From Auriscalpium vulgare (lineage: Eukaryota > Basidiomycota > Agaricomycetes > Russulales > Auriscalpiaceae), in NCBI GenBank assembly GCA_019915015.1, contig JAHBBC010000009.1, positions 558,001 through 622,000 of the forward strand: a stretch of DNA of 64,000 nt, read 5' to 3'. Numbering within the stretch: the first letter of the stretch is position 1; the number at the start of each line of letters is the position of its first letter. Of the stretch, positions 37,317 to 47,908 are shown in pieces. The notes beneath the pieces were generated by a model that saw only the letters and a program-made list of their open reading frames with translations, did no database searches and was not told where the DNA came from. The position numbers and the translations under genes are program-made.

Positions 37317-38357
37317 TTACTGCGAAGCCTCGATACTTGGCAGCACAATTGCAACCGTCTCATCACCAGTTGCACGGAGTTCCTGTATGACCGTCTCGCA
37401 TTCCGCTGCCAAATTTTCAGCAATTTTCAATCCGGCTTCGATCTCCTCGACCACGCCATCGATCTCGTCGACCACTTCATCGGTCTCGGCCGCGCCTTTG
37501 ACATCCTCGACCACGCCATCGGTCTCCTCGGCCGCGCCGTTGATATCCTCGACCACGTCATTGACTTCAAGCGGAGGTGTTGGTGCGGTGCTGGACGGGG
37601 GCGCGCTTGGTGCGGTGCTGGACGGGGGCGCGCTGTGTGAGTCGGTGATTGGTGGATGAGGGCTAGCCGGAACCGGCGCTCCATGCGGATGATACATGGG
37701 CAGGGTTTCGTCGGAAAGAGGCTGCAACTCGATCACATTGTTGCGCGTTGCTTTTTAATATTGAAATGGTCATGAGATGCAGTCCTACGACGATGAAACA
37801 GACTGCTCACCACCAACGGGCGAGGACTCGAGATGTATGGTCGTCACCTTCGCCTTATTCGTCGTCTGCTGCAGGAGATTGTTAGACATCTGACATATCG
37901 TTCGCACAACTTGCAACTATCTCACCAGTGCATCCAAATGTAGGTCCATGCTTTTGTCCCAAAGTAGCGACGCATTCTTGCGAATTTTGCCCAAGGGATT
38001 CTGTTGGTCAGCCCAGCTGGCCTGCAAGTATTTCTGAAGTAGTTCATTCTTTCTGTCGCAAAGTCTGGACAAATCAGTTACTGATATTGAGAGATCAAAA
38101 GGATGAGCTACTTACTCCTCCAATTTGCGATGCAGCCGGTCCAGAGCGACCGAGTCGAACGCATTTATTCTGACTTTATGCTCCGGCTTGAGATTATCTA
38201 ATAGTTTCTCAACCTTGGTGAGCAAGGTTTCGACCTGCTCCAGTTTCGCCCATGCTGTGCTACTGGTGATAGCTGTAATCGAATACCCGACGCCGACGGT
38301 GGCGAGAGCATAGACGTTTACAACTTTGTTGAGGGTATCCCAGCCTGACTCGGTCAT
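37317..38357 (-). CDS. G-family gene G2, coiled-coil protein of unknown function
   Basis: Four exons (38357-38116, 38064-37926, 37868-37811, 37750-37317) in phase, 290 residues. N-terminus MTESGWDTLNKVVNVYALAT then a hydrophobic stretch (VGVGYSITAITSSTAWAKL) and a coiled coil (VETLLTKVEKLLDNLKPEHK). Exon 2 is again 139 nt but has diverged (ASWADQQNPLGKIRKNASLL). The tail contains a perfect PPSSTAPSA/PPSSTAPTP repeat encoded by a 27-bp DNA repeat at ~37580-37633, then an acidic repeat (DGVVEDVKGAAETDEVVDEI). Intron 3 (60 bp, GTGAGC...AAG) removes an in-frame stop. An upstream in-frame ATG at 38411 also exists. Confidence 0.6.
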
Positions 38358-38934
38358 CTGTACAACGCTCGAGCTCCTCCAGTAGACGACGAGCAGGTGG
38401 ATGGAACTCATACCGTTGGCGAAAAAAAGAGGGGTGGACGGTCGGTTGAGGGTTTGGTGAGGTTCGGAGACAACTTGAGACCGTACTTAATATGTCGGTT
38501 GTAGAGAGGACCAGCCTGCGGGGCGTTGAGAAGGGTTCCAGGAAAGACAGACACGATACGATGGGATGATAAGGGTAGGGTTGAGCGGATACGACCACGC
38601 GATTTTATCATACGGCCCGGGCCATGGGAGTCCAGGTAACGGCATGCCATCCAGCGGTTCCAACTTGCTGGGAGTGGGCCGGTGCGCAGCACGGCGGTAC
38701 GATTCCACTCTCAGTTGGACTCAGATTTCTCTAGAATTTCTTTTATATTACATATATCTATTGCAGGTACATTGAATGAATATAATGACTACTTAGAGCA
38801 TTCAGGGCAGAGCCCCTGCTGCACTGTGTGACACTGCTATGCAACTGGGCCGCTCGCCCTGCAATGCACTGGACAGCGGTGGGCGAAGCACATATCTCGG
38901 GCTGCGCTACGGGCTACTTTGGTATGGGCAGATG
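38358..38934. other. G2 upstream region
   Basis: Contains GAGAGGACCAGCCTG at 38508-38522, shared with the G1 and G3 upstream flanks, and a TTTTATCATACGG stretch near 38604. No gene. Confidence 0.4.
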
Positions 38935-39365
38935 TGCCAGGCCTATTACTAAGAGTGATGACATCATTCCGGGTTATAAATTGCATCTAAAGCCCGGAAT
39001 GATGACGTTGTCTTTACACTATGCAATCACTACAATATCACTATTCTGCATCACTTGTAAGCATTGCAAGGTTTGCTGAATGCTGCATTTACAACAATTC
39101 ATGTGATCATTCTGAGCAAAAGCAAGGGAGTGTGGAAAGTCAGAGTGCGAGGCCTATTACTAAGCAATGACATCATTCCGGGTTTTAAATGCAATTTAAA
39201 ACCCGGAATGATGTCATCATCTTCACACTACTCATGCTGTCAATCTCGACAATATCACTCTTATGTATCATTTGTAGGCATTACATGGTTTTGTAATTAC
39301 TGTATTTGCAACAATTCATGTGATCATTATGAGCAATCGTGAGGGAGCATTGAAAGTGCGAGTAG
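38935..39365. repeat. Tandem pair of ~215-bp repeats, each with a palindrome
   Basis: Two direct units (about 38935-39148 and 39149-39365) share GGCCTATTACTAAG, ACATCATTCCGGG, AACAATTCATGTGATCAT and GTGCGAG. Unit 2 has a perfect inverted repeat at 39167-39217: two 24-nt arms with GCA between. Unit 1 carries a degraded version at 38957-39007. Not seen elsewhere in the window. It could be a pair of MITE-like elements or a recombination hot spot. Confidence 0.75.
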
Positions 39366-39713
39366 ACATAGCGTGGGAGTGTATTTCCAAAAAAGGCGAC
39401 ACAGACTGTCGTTGCATGGGTCGAAAAAATGCTGGATGTAGATGACATAAGCAACGATTCAAAGGAATCGTAACTAGGTCAAAACTAGGTGGAACAAAGA
39501 TGGCCGCTTGACGACAAGGACCTTGCTCGGAGACATCCACAGTTCGCTGCGTGTAACACAACAGAGAACAAGGAATACCGGTGCAAGAAGGTTTAGTATT
39601 ACGGCGGCAATTGCGTCCGGGCGCTGGGGTCAGTTGAATCTCCGCGGTGCAAAACCAACAAGTCGCACCGACACGGCTCCCACGATTCTCAGCCCCGCAA
39701 ACCTCTCCTCGCC
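39366..39713. promoter_or_regulatory. K6 upstream region with class A box
   Basis: Class A box at 39614-39660: TCCGGGCGCTGGGG then TCTCCGCGGTGCAAAACC, ~55-100 bp before the ATG. The preceding ~250 bp holds no gene. Confidence 0.45.
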
Positions 39714-41063
39714 ATGAGCGCGCACGACCCTCTACTCAAGAACTTAGATCCGTCGATACGTCGCAACGACCCGCGGCACCCCTACTACCGGATTGAAGAG
39801 ACCTTGTACGACTACGAGGTACGATGGAGAGACCGAGCGTACTTTCTGGAGGGTCGAGGCTACCTCCTCCGACCACGCCTGCGACCGGGTTGGCAGCCTT
39901 CATGGGTCGGAACAAACAAGCGTTATTTTGAAGTAGAAGATGGGATTTCTTCACCGGTGCAGTCATTCTTCTACATACTCATGAAACACGTCTCATTTGA
40001 TAACTAGCTGCGAGAACATCTCATTGACGCAACGCGTCTCTCTGACGGCAAGATGGTCTACATCAAACGTGTACAAACAGGCGACCTGGAGTCCCGAATT
40101 GCGGTCAAACTTTCAACTGAGGCTTTGCGCAGCGATCCGGAGAATCACTCCGTCCCGATCATCGACACGTTTGTGGACTCGGAAGACAGTCAAGTCTCGT
40201 ATATCGTCATGCCATTCTTGAGGCCTGTTGGCCGGCCTGAATTCGAGTTTATTGGAGAACTCCTTGATTTCGGTGAACAGATCCTGGAGGTGTGTTTACC
40301 GCGTTCTCTTCTCCCTGGCATAAATCAACGTCCTCTCATAGGGCCTAACTTTCCTTCATGACAACGGAGTTGCTCACCGGTAAGTCGGCTTCTAACTCCT
40401 GAGTTTTTATCCCTGATCCGTCATTCAAGTGACGCCGCGTTGCCCAATATCATGATGGATGCGAGCGCGATGTTTCCCCAAGGATTCCACCCTATCAACC
40501 ATTTAGACCTGCCAGACTTGTCGGGGGAGGCACCGAGGTACTCCCGACTGTCCGCTGGCGTCAAGTACTACTTTGTGGACTACGGTATCTCTTCGGAATT
40601 TCCTTTGGACAGCGACCCGGCATCGAGACTTGTTGTCGGGACGCTGGGACGGGACCAAGAACCACCCGAACTTTCGGACACCGTTCCCTATGACCCCTTC
40701 AAGCTAGACATATTCGTCATTGGGAATATAATTCGGCGCGAGTACTACGAGGTATGCGTGTTGAAGAATCGTCTTCGAATGAGCTGACGACGCTATTTTC
40801 AGGCAGCCACAAACCTGGATTTCCTCCGGCCATTTGTCCTTTCGATGACGAATTCAGACCCCAATATGCGCCCGCCAGCTCGCGAGCTCCTCGAGCAGTG
40901 GCGGCTCATGCGACGCAGTTATTCGGCTGTCAGCAGACATTGGCGGATAAGGCTTCGAAGGGAATCTGTTGTAGAACGGCTCTTCTGGGATGGCATATAC
41001 TCAGTAAGACTCGTTTTGCACTTCCTCAAGTGGCTCGGAGGAAAGCGCTATCCTGGGGCGTGA
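39714..41063 (+). CDS. Kinase-like gene K6 (intact)
   Basis: Exons 39714-39956, 40008-40289, 40342-40379, 40430-40751, 40803-41063; 381 residues. It differs from K1 at only a handful of residues (YDYEVRW for YDHEVRW; NKRYFEVED for NKPYYEVED; AVKL for AIKL; FEFIGELL for FGFIGELL; INHLDLPD for IYQSDLPD). HRDAALPN and VDYG are kept. Even the unusual exon 4 acceptor (TTCAAG rather than CATAG or ACAG) is shared with K1. The last 25 residues (YSVRLVLHFLKW) and the 3' flank are of K5 type. The duplication from K1 therefore looks recent. Confidence 0.86.
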
Positions 41064-42966
41064 TGTCGCGCAGTGTTCCTGCGCTTCGGTATGTATTCTG
41101 TAGTATCTTAGTGCTCTGCATACCAGTCTTCGGTAATATCTTGGTGTACCGCTAGCTATGCCTATCATATATTGTGAACTAATCTGTTCCTCGTATTTCC
41201 CAATCGCATCACTGTCAAGAGCGCGCGGCGCACATAAAGTGCATGTATGAGTAAGTACTCGTAGAGTGTAGTCCGCAAGCGACACAAGGGGCACGGTGCC
41301 CTGACGCGCCGAAACACGGGCAGCCAGGTGGAACGTGGAGACGGGGAACGGGAATAATTAACCCATGTACTGTAGCGTAAGGCCCCACGATCACCGAGAA
41401 ATTGCGCCCCAACGTCGCCGGAGAGAAGACAGATCGTTCGGCATCATGAGTCGGATGCAATCCATTGTTGTACAAGCACATGTCGATCCAGTAGCCGAAG
41501 CAGCGGGCATTAGAACGCTCTAGGGTCATTGGGAAGCTGTTAGCTGTGGTGAGCAGTAACTTGGCAGAGAGCAAACAGCACGTACCCACAAAGCAGTTCG
41601 ACTGAATGCGTCTTCGCGTCTCGATCCTGCCGAAGAAGTGAAGCCATGGAAAATCGTCAGCGGCCCTTGGAAGGTGACACACCTTGTAGCCCGTACCGAG
41701 ATGACTTTCGACTGATGAGTATTTTGCGACCAATGGCCGACGATGCTGCTTGGTGACTTGCCTGCCGCGTTACTTGGTGCGCGCGCGGTAGCCGGATGTC
41801 CCTGGTGTCTTCTCGCCGAGATCGATGCTCCCTGCTCTGAGTTATTTAAATTAACCACGCCAGCACGAGACTCTGAATCCATGTGCACGCTCGCCGCGCC
41901 GCGCCGCGCTGTCCAGCGTCGCAAAAGGAGGTCGGATCGAGATGACCGGGAGCGACATCCCATGAAATTGGCCCGCGCGTGCCGTGCTTGGGAGAGCCGC
42001 GAGGTGTTGCGGAAGGCGAAGAGCATTTTGTCCGCGGCTTAGCGCATTATGCTGGGATATGACACTGCGCAGCCTGAGTGCGATCGATGTAGTACGGCAC
42101 AATTGCAATACCTGAGCGTACTTACTTGTCAGTGTCATCGTGATGTGCACTATTTCTGAGGGCGCACATGGGACGGGTGCAGCAGCGCCATGACGAAGAT
42201 GAGCCAGATGAGCTCACGGACGCTGGAGGGGACTCGATTCAGCCCGCATGTCTGTGACACTGTTGCGACGCACCTTGTAAGATTGTCGTGCGGCCGTGAA
42301 CGCCAGAGGTAAACGCCAGAGGTAGCAGGACTACATAGTGGTGAGCGGGAGGAAGGGCTGGTGAGGAATTCGACGCGCGCGCTCGCGCAGGCTCGCGCGC
42401 GTCAACCCGACAGCGCTGGCAACTCACATCTTTCCACCACGACCGAACTCAACGCCAATGGGCTCGGCGAGCGCACAGCTGGCGGCCGACAGTCTCTCTG
42501 CTCTTCATCAGAACGCGGAAAACCTCTGCTCGCTGCACGCCGCTCGCAGCCACTCGCAAAATTGACGACATCGAGCAGATCGAGCCATGCGTGCGCCTTT
42601 TCCTCCTTTCCCCTCTTACCGTGCGCTCAGGGCACGCGCAGCACCGAGACAAGGCCGGCTTCCTGAATCTGAAAATAAAGGAGGATTTGCTGCTGCTCCG
42701 GAAGATGTCGCGTTCGGCGCTATGTAGCGTAACACTGCGATCCGCCAAGACGTCCGTGATCCTCGACCTCGGGTCGAAGACTGGTACGAAGGGCTCTCAA
42801 TCTGTGCTGCCTTGTTGGTGCCAACAACTCGTCCAGTTCAGATGTGCGTCTCCCGCCATTTCTCACCCTTTACATTCGCTTACTTTGGAGTCTACACACA
42901 GCGAGCGCACTTGAAGCATGACAGCATGACGCGCGCGACTCATACTCGTACACAGCGGGGTCCATG
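41064..42966. repeat. Spacer repeat S1, copy 3
   Basis: Third S1 copy. In its middle it shares GTTATTTAAATTAACCACGC (41840-41859) with copy 1; further on (42375-42400) it shares the GC-rich inverted stretch with copy 2; at 42600-42966 it is again nearly identical to copy 1. This patchwork suggests conversion between copies. No intact gene. Confidence 0.6.
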
Positions 42967-43228
42967 ATTGACTTTCAGGAGAGTAAAGGCAACGGCCGCC
43001 ACCGAGGGCGAGTGTAAAGCTGCCGGCCCCCTTGTGCTCAGCGTTGTATTTGCGTGCGTGTCAGGAAATCACGCGCCTCCCCACGATGCTCACTACCGTC
43101 CTCTTAACAGTCAATGGTGCTTGGGCGCTTGGGCCCTCCGACGTTCAATCCCCGCGGTGCAGAAACAACACGGCGCCGTACAAGACCTCAGACTATTTAG
43201 CCCCCTCCCTCCCCCTCCCGACGTTACT
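42967..43228 (+). promoter_or_regulatory. Class A kinase promoter region (K7)
   Basis: Near-identical to 23921-24182 (K3), including TGTTGTATTTGCG, AATCACGCGCCTCC, GGGCGCTTGGG and CCGCGGTGCAGAAAC. Confidence 0.45.
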
Positions 43229-44570
43229 ATGGATAGACCTCTACTCCCCGACATAGATCCCTCACTTCGTCTCAGCGACCCCCGGCATCCCTACCACCGA
43301 GTCGCAGAGACCTTACTCGGTCACGAGATACCATGGAGAGATCGCGCGCACTTTCTGGAGGGTCGGGGGTACCTCCTACGACCACGGCTCCGACCAGGCT
43401 GGCAGCCCTCGTGGGTGGGAACCAACAAGCGTTTCACCGATGCAGAAGACGGTATTGGCACACCGGTGCAGTTACTCTTCCGCACCCTCGATGAATCATA
43501 TCTCGTTTGATAGCTAGTTGCGACACTACCTCATCGACGCCACGCGCCTATCCGACGGCAAGATGGTCTACATCAAACGCGTTCAAACAGGCGATCTGGA
43601 GTCCCGAATGCGATCAAGCTCTCGTCTGAGCCTCTGCATAGCGACCCCAGGAACCACTCCGTCCCGATCGTCGACACGTTCGTGGACTCGGATGACAGTC
43701 AATTCTCGTACATCGTCATGCCATTCCTGAGGCCAATATACTCGCCCGAGTTCCAGTATGTCGGCGAATTCCTTGACTTCGGTGAACAGATCTTGGAGGT
43801 GTGCCTTTCGCATCTTCTCCTTTGCATACCCACTCAGCTTCCGTCTTATAGGGCCTGACTTTCCTCCATGAGAACGGACTTGCTCACCGGTAAGTCAGCG
43901 TTGATCATATGCTCTCATACCCAACCTCATCATACTTCATAGGGACTGCGCGACGCCCAATATCACGATGGACGCTGACGCGATGTATTACACAGGATTC
44001 CACCCTGTCAAGCAGGGATTCCTACCAGATAGGTCCGACGTAGCGCCATGCTACTCCCGGCTGTCCGCTGGCGCCAAATACTACTTCGTGGATTACGGTA
44101 TCTCGTCCGAATTTCCTGTGGACAGCGATCCAGCGTCGAGACGTCGGGACACTAGGACGGGACCAAGAACCGCCAGAACTCTCGGACACCATTTCCTACG
44201 ACCCTTTCAAGGTAGATATATTCGTCGTCGGGAATATCTTCCGGCACGAGTATCATGAGGTATGTCGGTCTACCATCTTCCTGAAATGAAGACCCTGACA
44301 ATCTTTCAGGCAGTCTCAAACATGGATTTCCTTCGGCCATTCATCCTTGCGATGACGAACCCAGAACCCAACGCGCGCCCGTCGGCTCCCGAGCTGCTGG
44401 AACAGTGGCGGCTCGCACGTCGCAAGTTTTCTGCGATGAGCAGACATTGGCGGCTACGGGTTCGAACGGAACCTATTGGAGTACGGCTGTTCTGGGATGG
44501 GGTAGCTTCGGTGCGCCTGGTAGTGCACTTCCTGAAGTGGTTGGCAGGAAACCGCTATCTGGGTGCCTGA
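43229..44570 (+). pseudogene. Kinase-like copy K7, shared 1-bp and private 5-bp deletions
   Basis: Exons 43229-43465, 43518-43798 (281 nt instead of 282), 43852-43889, 43943-44259 (317 instead of 322), 44310-44570. The exon 2 deletion (CCCGAATGCGATC at ~43604-43616) is the same as in K3. In exon 4, CGAGACGTCGGGAC (~44136-44149) lacks 5 nt present in K3 (CGAGACGAGTGGTCGGGAC). NITMD replaces NIMMD in the catalytic loop. The base missing from K3 exon 4 is present here. Exon 1 and the promoter remain nearly identical to K3. Confidence 0.86.
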
Positions 44571-45002
44571 TGGCGACCGTGTTCCGTATGTTTCTGTCCT
44601 TTCTGGTTCTTTTAATCTGCAAACTATGTTCCTCAGCCGAGCGCAGTCTTAGCAGGATCGCGTGGCAACGAACTATCGTTGCAGATTGAGCACCATCGAT
44701 TTTGTTGGCTGGTTCATCCGCTGCTATCTATGAAAGCAATATGTCGCGTGCACACATTCTCTATGCTGATACCGCACCAGTAGATGCTCGTCGGACATTC
44801 GAACTAACCTGCTGCACGGCCGATCGCACTTGCGGTGGGGGTCGCACGACCGTACAGGCACCGGCGGATCACATACAAAGACAAGTTGGCAATATTACAA
44901 AGAGAGTGTAGGTCCATGTTATGATACGCTGTCGTTACATGTCCGAGCAGAGAAGGCAAGATGTACACGCAGAAGGCGAGAACAATAATAAGAAGTGACA
45001 AA
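44571..45002. other. Convergent K7/G3 spacer
   Basis: 3' flanks only; short AGAAGGCAAGATG repeats near 44952-44980 as beside G1 and G2. Confidence 0.4.
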
Positions 45003-45995
45003 TCAACGCGAAGCCTCGATGCTTGCCGGCGCGCTCTCCGGAGCGCTCTCCGGCGCGCTCGCAACCGCCTTATCGTCAGCTTCAAGGATCTTCTGCATGT
45101 CCTGTATGACAGTCTCGCACGCCTCGTCATACTCATCGACCACCGGAGCAGACTTCGTCGCGGCTTCGACCTCCTCGACCACGTCATCACTGGCAATAGG
45201 CGTTTCTACTGTAGGCGTCGGGGGAGTGATTTGTGGCGCGACTTGCGGAGCGGTGTTCGACGGGGAGGTGCTTCGAGTAGCGGTCGGTAAAGCCGGCAGA
45301 GACGGGGCCGGCTCCCCAGGCGGATGGTGCAAGGGCAAAACTGGGCCGGAAGGAAAACGACGCTGCAACTCGATTGCATCGGCGACATCCGCTACTGATA
45401 TTTCAACGTCTGTGAGATGCAGTCCCAAGAATGAAACAGACTCCTCACCATCAATGGGTGAGCTTTGTACATCTGTGGCCTCAAGCAAGTCCACGATTTT
45501 AGTCGTCTTCTGCAGGAGATCGTTAGGAATCTCACTGTTACTGCCGAAAATCGGGAGGGAAGGCTTACCATGGCATCTAGATGTAAGTCCTCGCTGGCCA
45601 TCATGAGAGCATTTGCATCCCGATAGATTTCACCCCAATACTGCGTGCGCTTCATAAAGCCGGACTGCGTGTATTTCTCTAAGAACATGTACTTCTTTCG
45701 GAGAACCCTGTGTGAATCATTCGCTCAGATTGAAGGAATTCAAAAAGACTCGGAGGCCTGCTTACCTGCGGTATGTGGAACGTAGCTCTTCGAGGGCAGC
45801 CGGATTGGCCTTATTAATTATGTCTTCCTGCTCCGGTGTGAGTTGTTTGAGCAGTTTGTCAACCCTTTCAAGCCAACTTTCGGCGGCTTGTAGTTTCGCC
45901 CATGCTGTGCTGCTGCGAGCGAACGCTATAATGCTGACTCCCGTGGTAACAAAGGACATGATGCTGGAAGCATTGTTAACGCCTGCCCATCCCAT
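45003..45995 (-). CDS. G-family gene G3, coiled-coil protein of unknown function
   Basis: Four exons (45995-45766, 45707-45569, 45509-45449, 45394-45003) in phase, 273 residues. It starts MGWAGVNNASSIMSFVTTGV, with a hydrophobic segment (~10-30), coiled coil (AWAKLQAAESWLERVDKLLK, LTPEQEDI), the 139-nt exon 2 (RTQYWGEIYRDANALM), a Pro-rich stretch (PPTPTVETPIASDD) and an acidic helix; the end repeats SAPESAPESAPAS. In this copy intron 3 contains no stop, so read-through would also be open. It converges on K7, as G1 does on K3. An ATAG immediately precedes the ATG, suggesting an upstream 5' UTR intron. Confidence 0.65.
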
Positions 45996-46551
45996 CTATA
46001 CAACGCTTGAGCTTCGAGCCCAGAAGAACTGTAGTCGGATGGAAGAGTGCACACCGTTTTGGAAGCGAGCAGCGAGTGTTGAGGATGAGAGAACTTGAAG
46101 TTGGAGTTGAGACAGACCGCAGTTATGGAAAATCGTGGAGAGGACCAGCCTGCGGGTCGTAGAAAAGAGAAGGAACGTAAGGTCCCAGGGGTTGCGATAA
46201 GGATACCGTCGAGCGGAGACGACCACACATTTTATGAGAGTATGGATCTGTAACGGCATGCGGCCTAGCCACTGACGAGTCCCAAATACAAAGACCGGCC
46301 CTTGACGACGAACAAGATTGAGTTCGATGCTCGGAGACATCATGCACTCTGCCTGTAACGGGAAGTCTCAAGAGAAACAAGGAGATACCTATGCAAGAAG
46401 GTTTGGCAGGCGCTCCGCGTGTACGTTGCTTCGCTTATCGAGAACAATTGTGCCCGGGCGCTTGGGCACCCCGACTTTTCAATCTCCGCGTCGCAAAACC
46501 AACAGGCAGGTCGACAGGCTCTGAGCCGTACAAACACCCCCCGCTGTGGCC
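45996..46551. promoter_or_regulatory. Divergent G3/K8 upstream region with class A box
   Basis: GAGAGGACCAGCCTG at 46138-46152 is shared by the three G genes. The K8 class A box is at 46453-46503: CCCGGGCGCTTGGGC then AATCTCCGCGTCGCAAAACC. No gene. Confidence 0.45.
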
Positions 46552-47908
46552 ATGGAGAGCCCTCGACTAGGCGACATAGATCCTTCAATGTCCGTCACCG
46601 ACCCCATCCATCCCGACGACCGCCTTGCAGAGATTTTGCTTTCTCACGAGATACGATGGAGAGACCGCGCACACTTTCTGGAGGGTCGAGGATATCTCCT
46701 GCGACCACGCCTCCGACCAGGCTGGCAGCCTTCATGGCTAGGAACAAACAAGCTTTGGGTCGAAGTAGAAGATGGAATTGGCACGCCGGTACAGCTACTT
46801 CGCCGCGTACTCGCCTGAAACATAACTCATTTGTCGCGTAGCTGCGAGACCACCTGATTGACGCGACACGTCTCTCTGATGGCAAGATGGTCTACATCAA
46901 ACGCGTACAGTCGGGCGACTTGGAGTCCAGCATTGCGATCAGGTTCTCGTCTGAGCCTCTGCGCAGTGACCCCAGGAACCACTCTGTCCCGATCCTCGAC
47001 ACGTTCGTGGACTCGGATGACAGTCAAATCTCGTACATCGTCATGCCTTTCTTGAAGCCCATTCACCGGCCTGAGATTGACTATATCGGCGAGTTACTCG
47101 ATTTTGGCGAACAGATTTTGGAGGTGCGTTTGCCGCATTCTGTTCTCTTTTGTGTGTCCGACATGAACTTCCTTCTCTAGGGCCTTACCTTCCTTCATGA
47201 GAACGGAGTTGCCCACCGGTACGTCACGCTCGAATTCCTATGATAGTACCTCATTGAGCCTTCTTCATAGGGACTGCGCATCAACCAATATCATGATGGA
47301 CGCAAGTGCGATGTATCCCAAAGGATTTCACCCTATCGAGCAGGACTATCTACCAGATCACTCCGGTGGAGCGCCCAGCTACTCCCGCATTACCGCTGGC
47401 GTCAAGTACTATTTTGTCGACTACGGGATTTCGTCCGAATTTCCGGTCGACAGCGATCCAGCGACGAGACTAGTGGTCGGAAGGCTGGGACGGGATCAAG
47501 AACCACCCGAGCTTTCTGACACCGTTCCCTATGATCCCTTCAAGCTGGATATCTTTCTAATTGGGAATATCTTCCGGCGCAAATACTATGAGGTATGCAT
47601 GCGTACCGATGAATCATCTTCGAACGAGTTGATGACGCCATGTTCAGGTCGCCGTAAATTTGGGTTTTCTCCGGCCTTTCGTTCTCGCGATGACCAATCC
47701 CGATCCCAATGCGCGCCCACAGGCTCATGAGCTGCTTACACAGTGGCGACTCACGCGCCGCAAGTTCTCGGCTGCTAACAGACATTGGCGGATAAAGCTT
47801 CGAGATGAACCTGTCGCAGAACAGCTTTTCTGGGACGGCATAAATTTGGTACGCCTCGCTGTGCATTTCGCGAAGTGGCTTGGAGGCAGCCGTTTTCCAG
47901 GAGCGTGA
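46552..47908 (+). CDS. Kinase-like gene K8 (intact)
   Basis: Exons 46552-46788, 46842-47123, 47181-47218, 47271-47592, 47648-47908; 379 residues. The most diverged intact copy: MESPRLGDIDPSMSVTDPIH, HPDDRLAEILLSHEIRW, NKLWVEVEDGIG, HRDCASTNIMMD, VNLGFLRPFVLAMTNPDPNA and SSRFPGA-like end (GGSRFPGA). Intron 3 has a GTACGT donor. VDYG is kept. By position it corresponds to K4 in the other module, but the sequence is not the closest, so it either diverged longer ago or was replaced. The ATG at 46552 follows GCC; the GTG at 46546 is not used. Confidence 0.84.
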
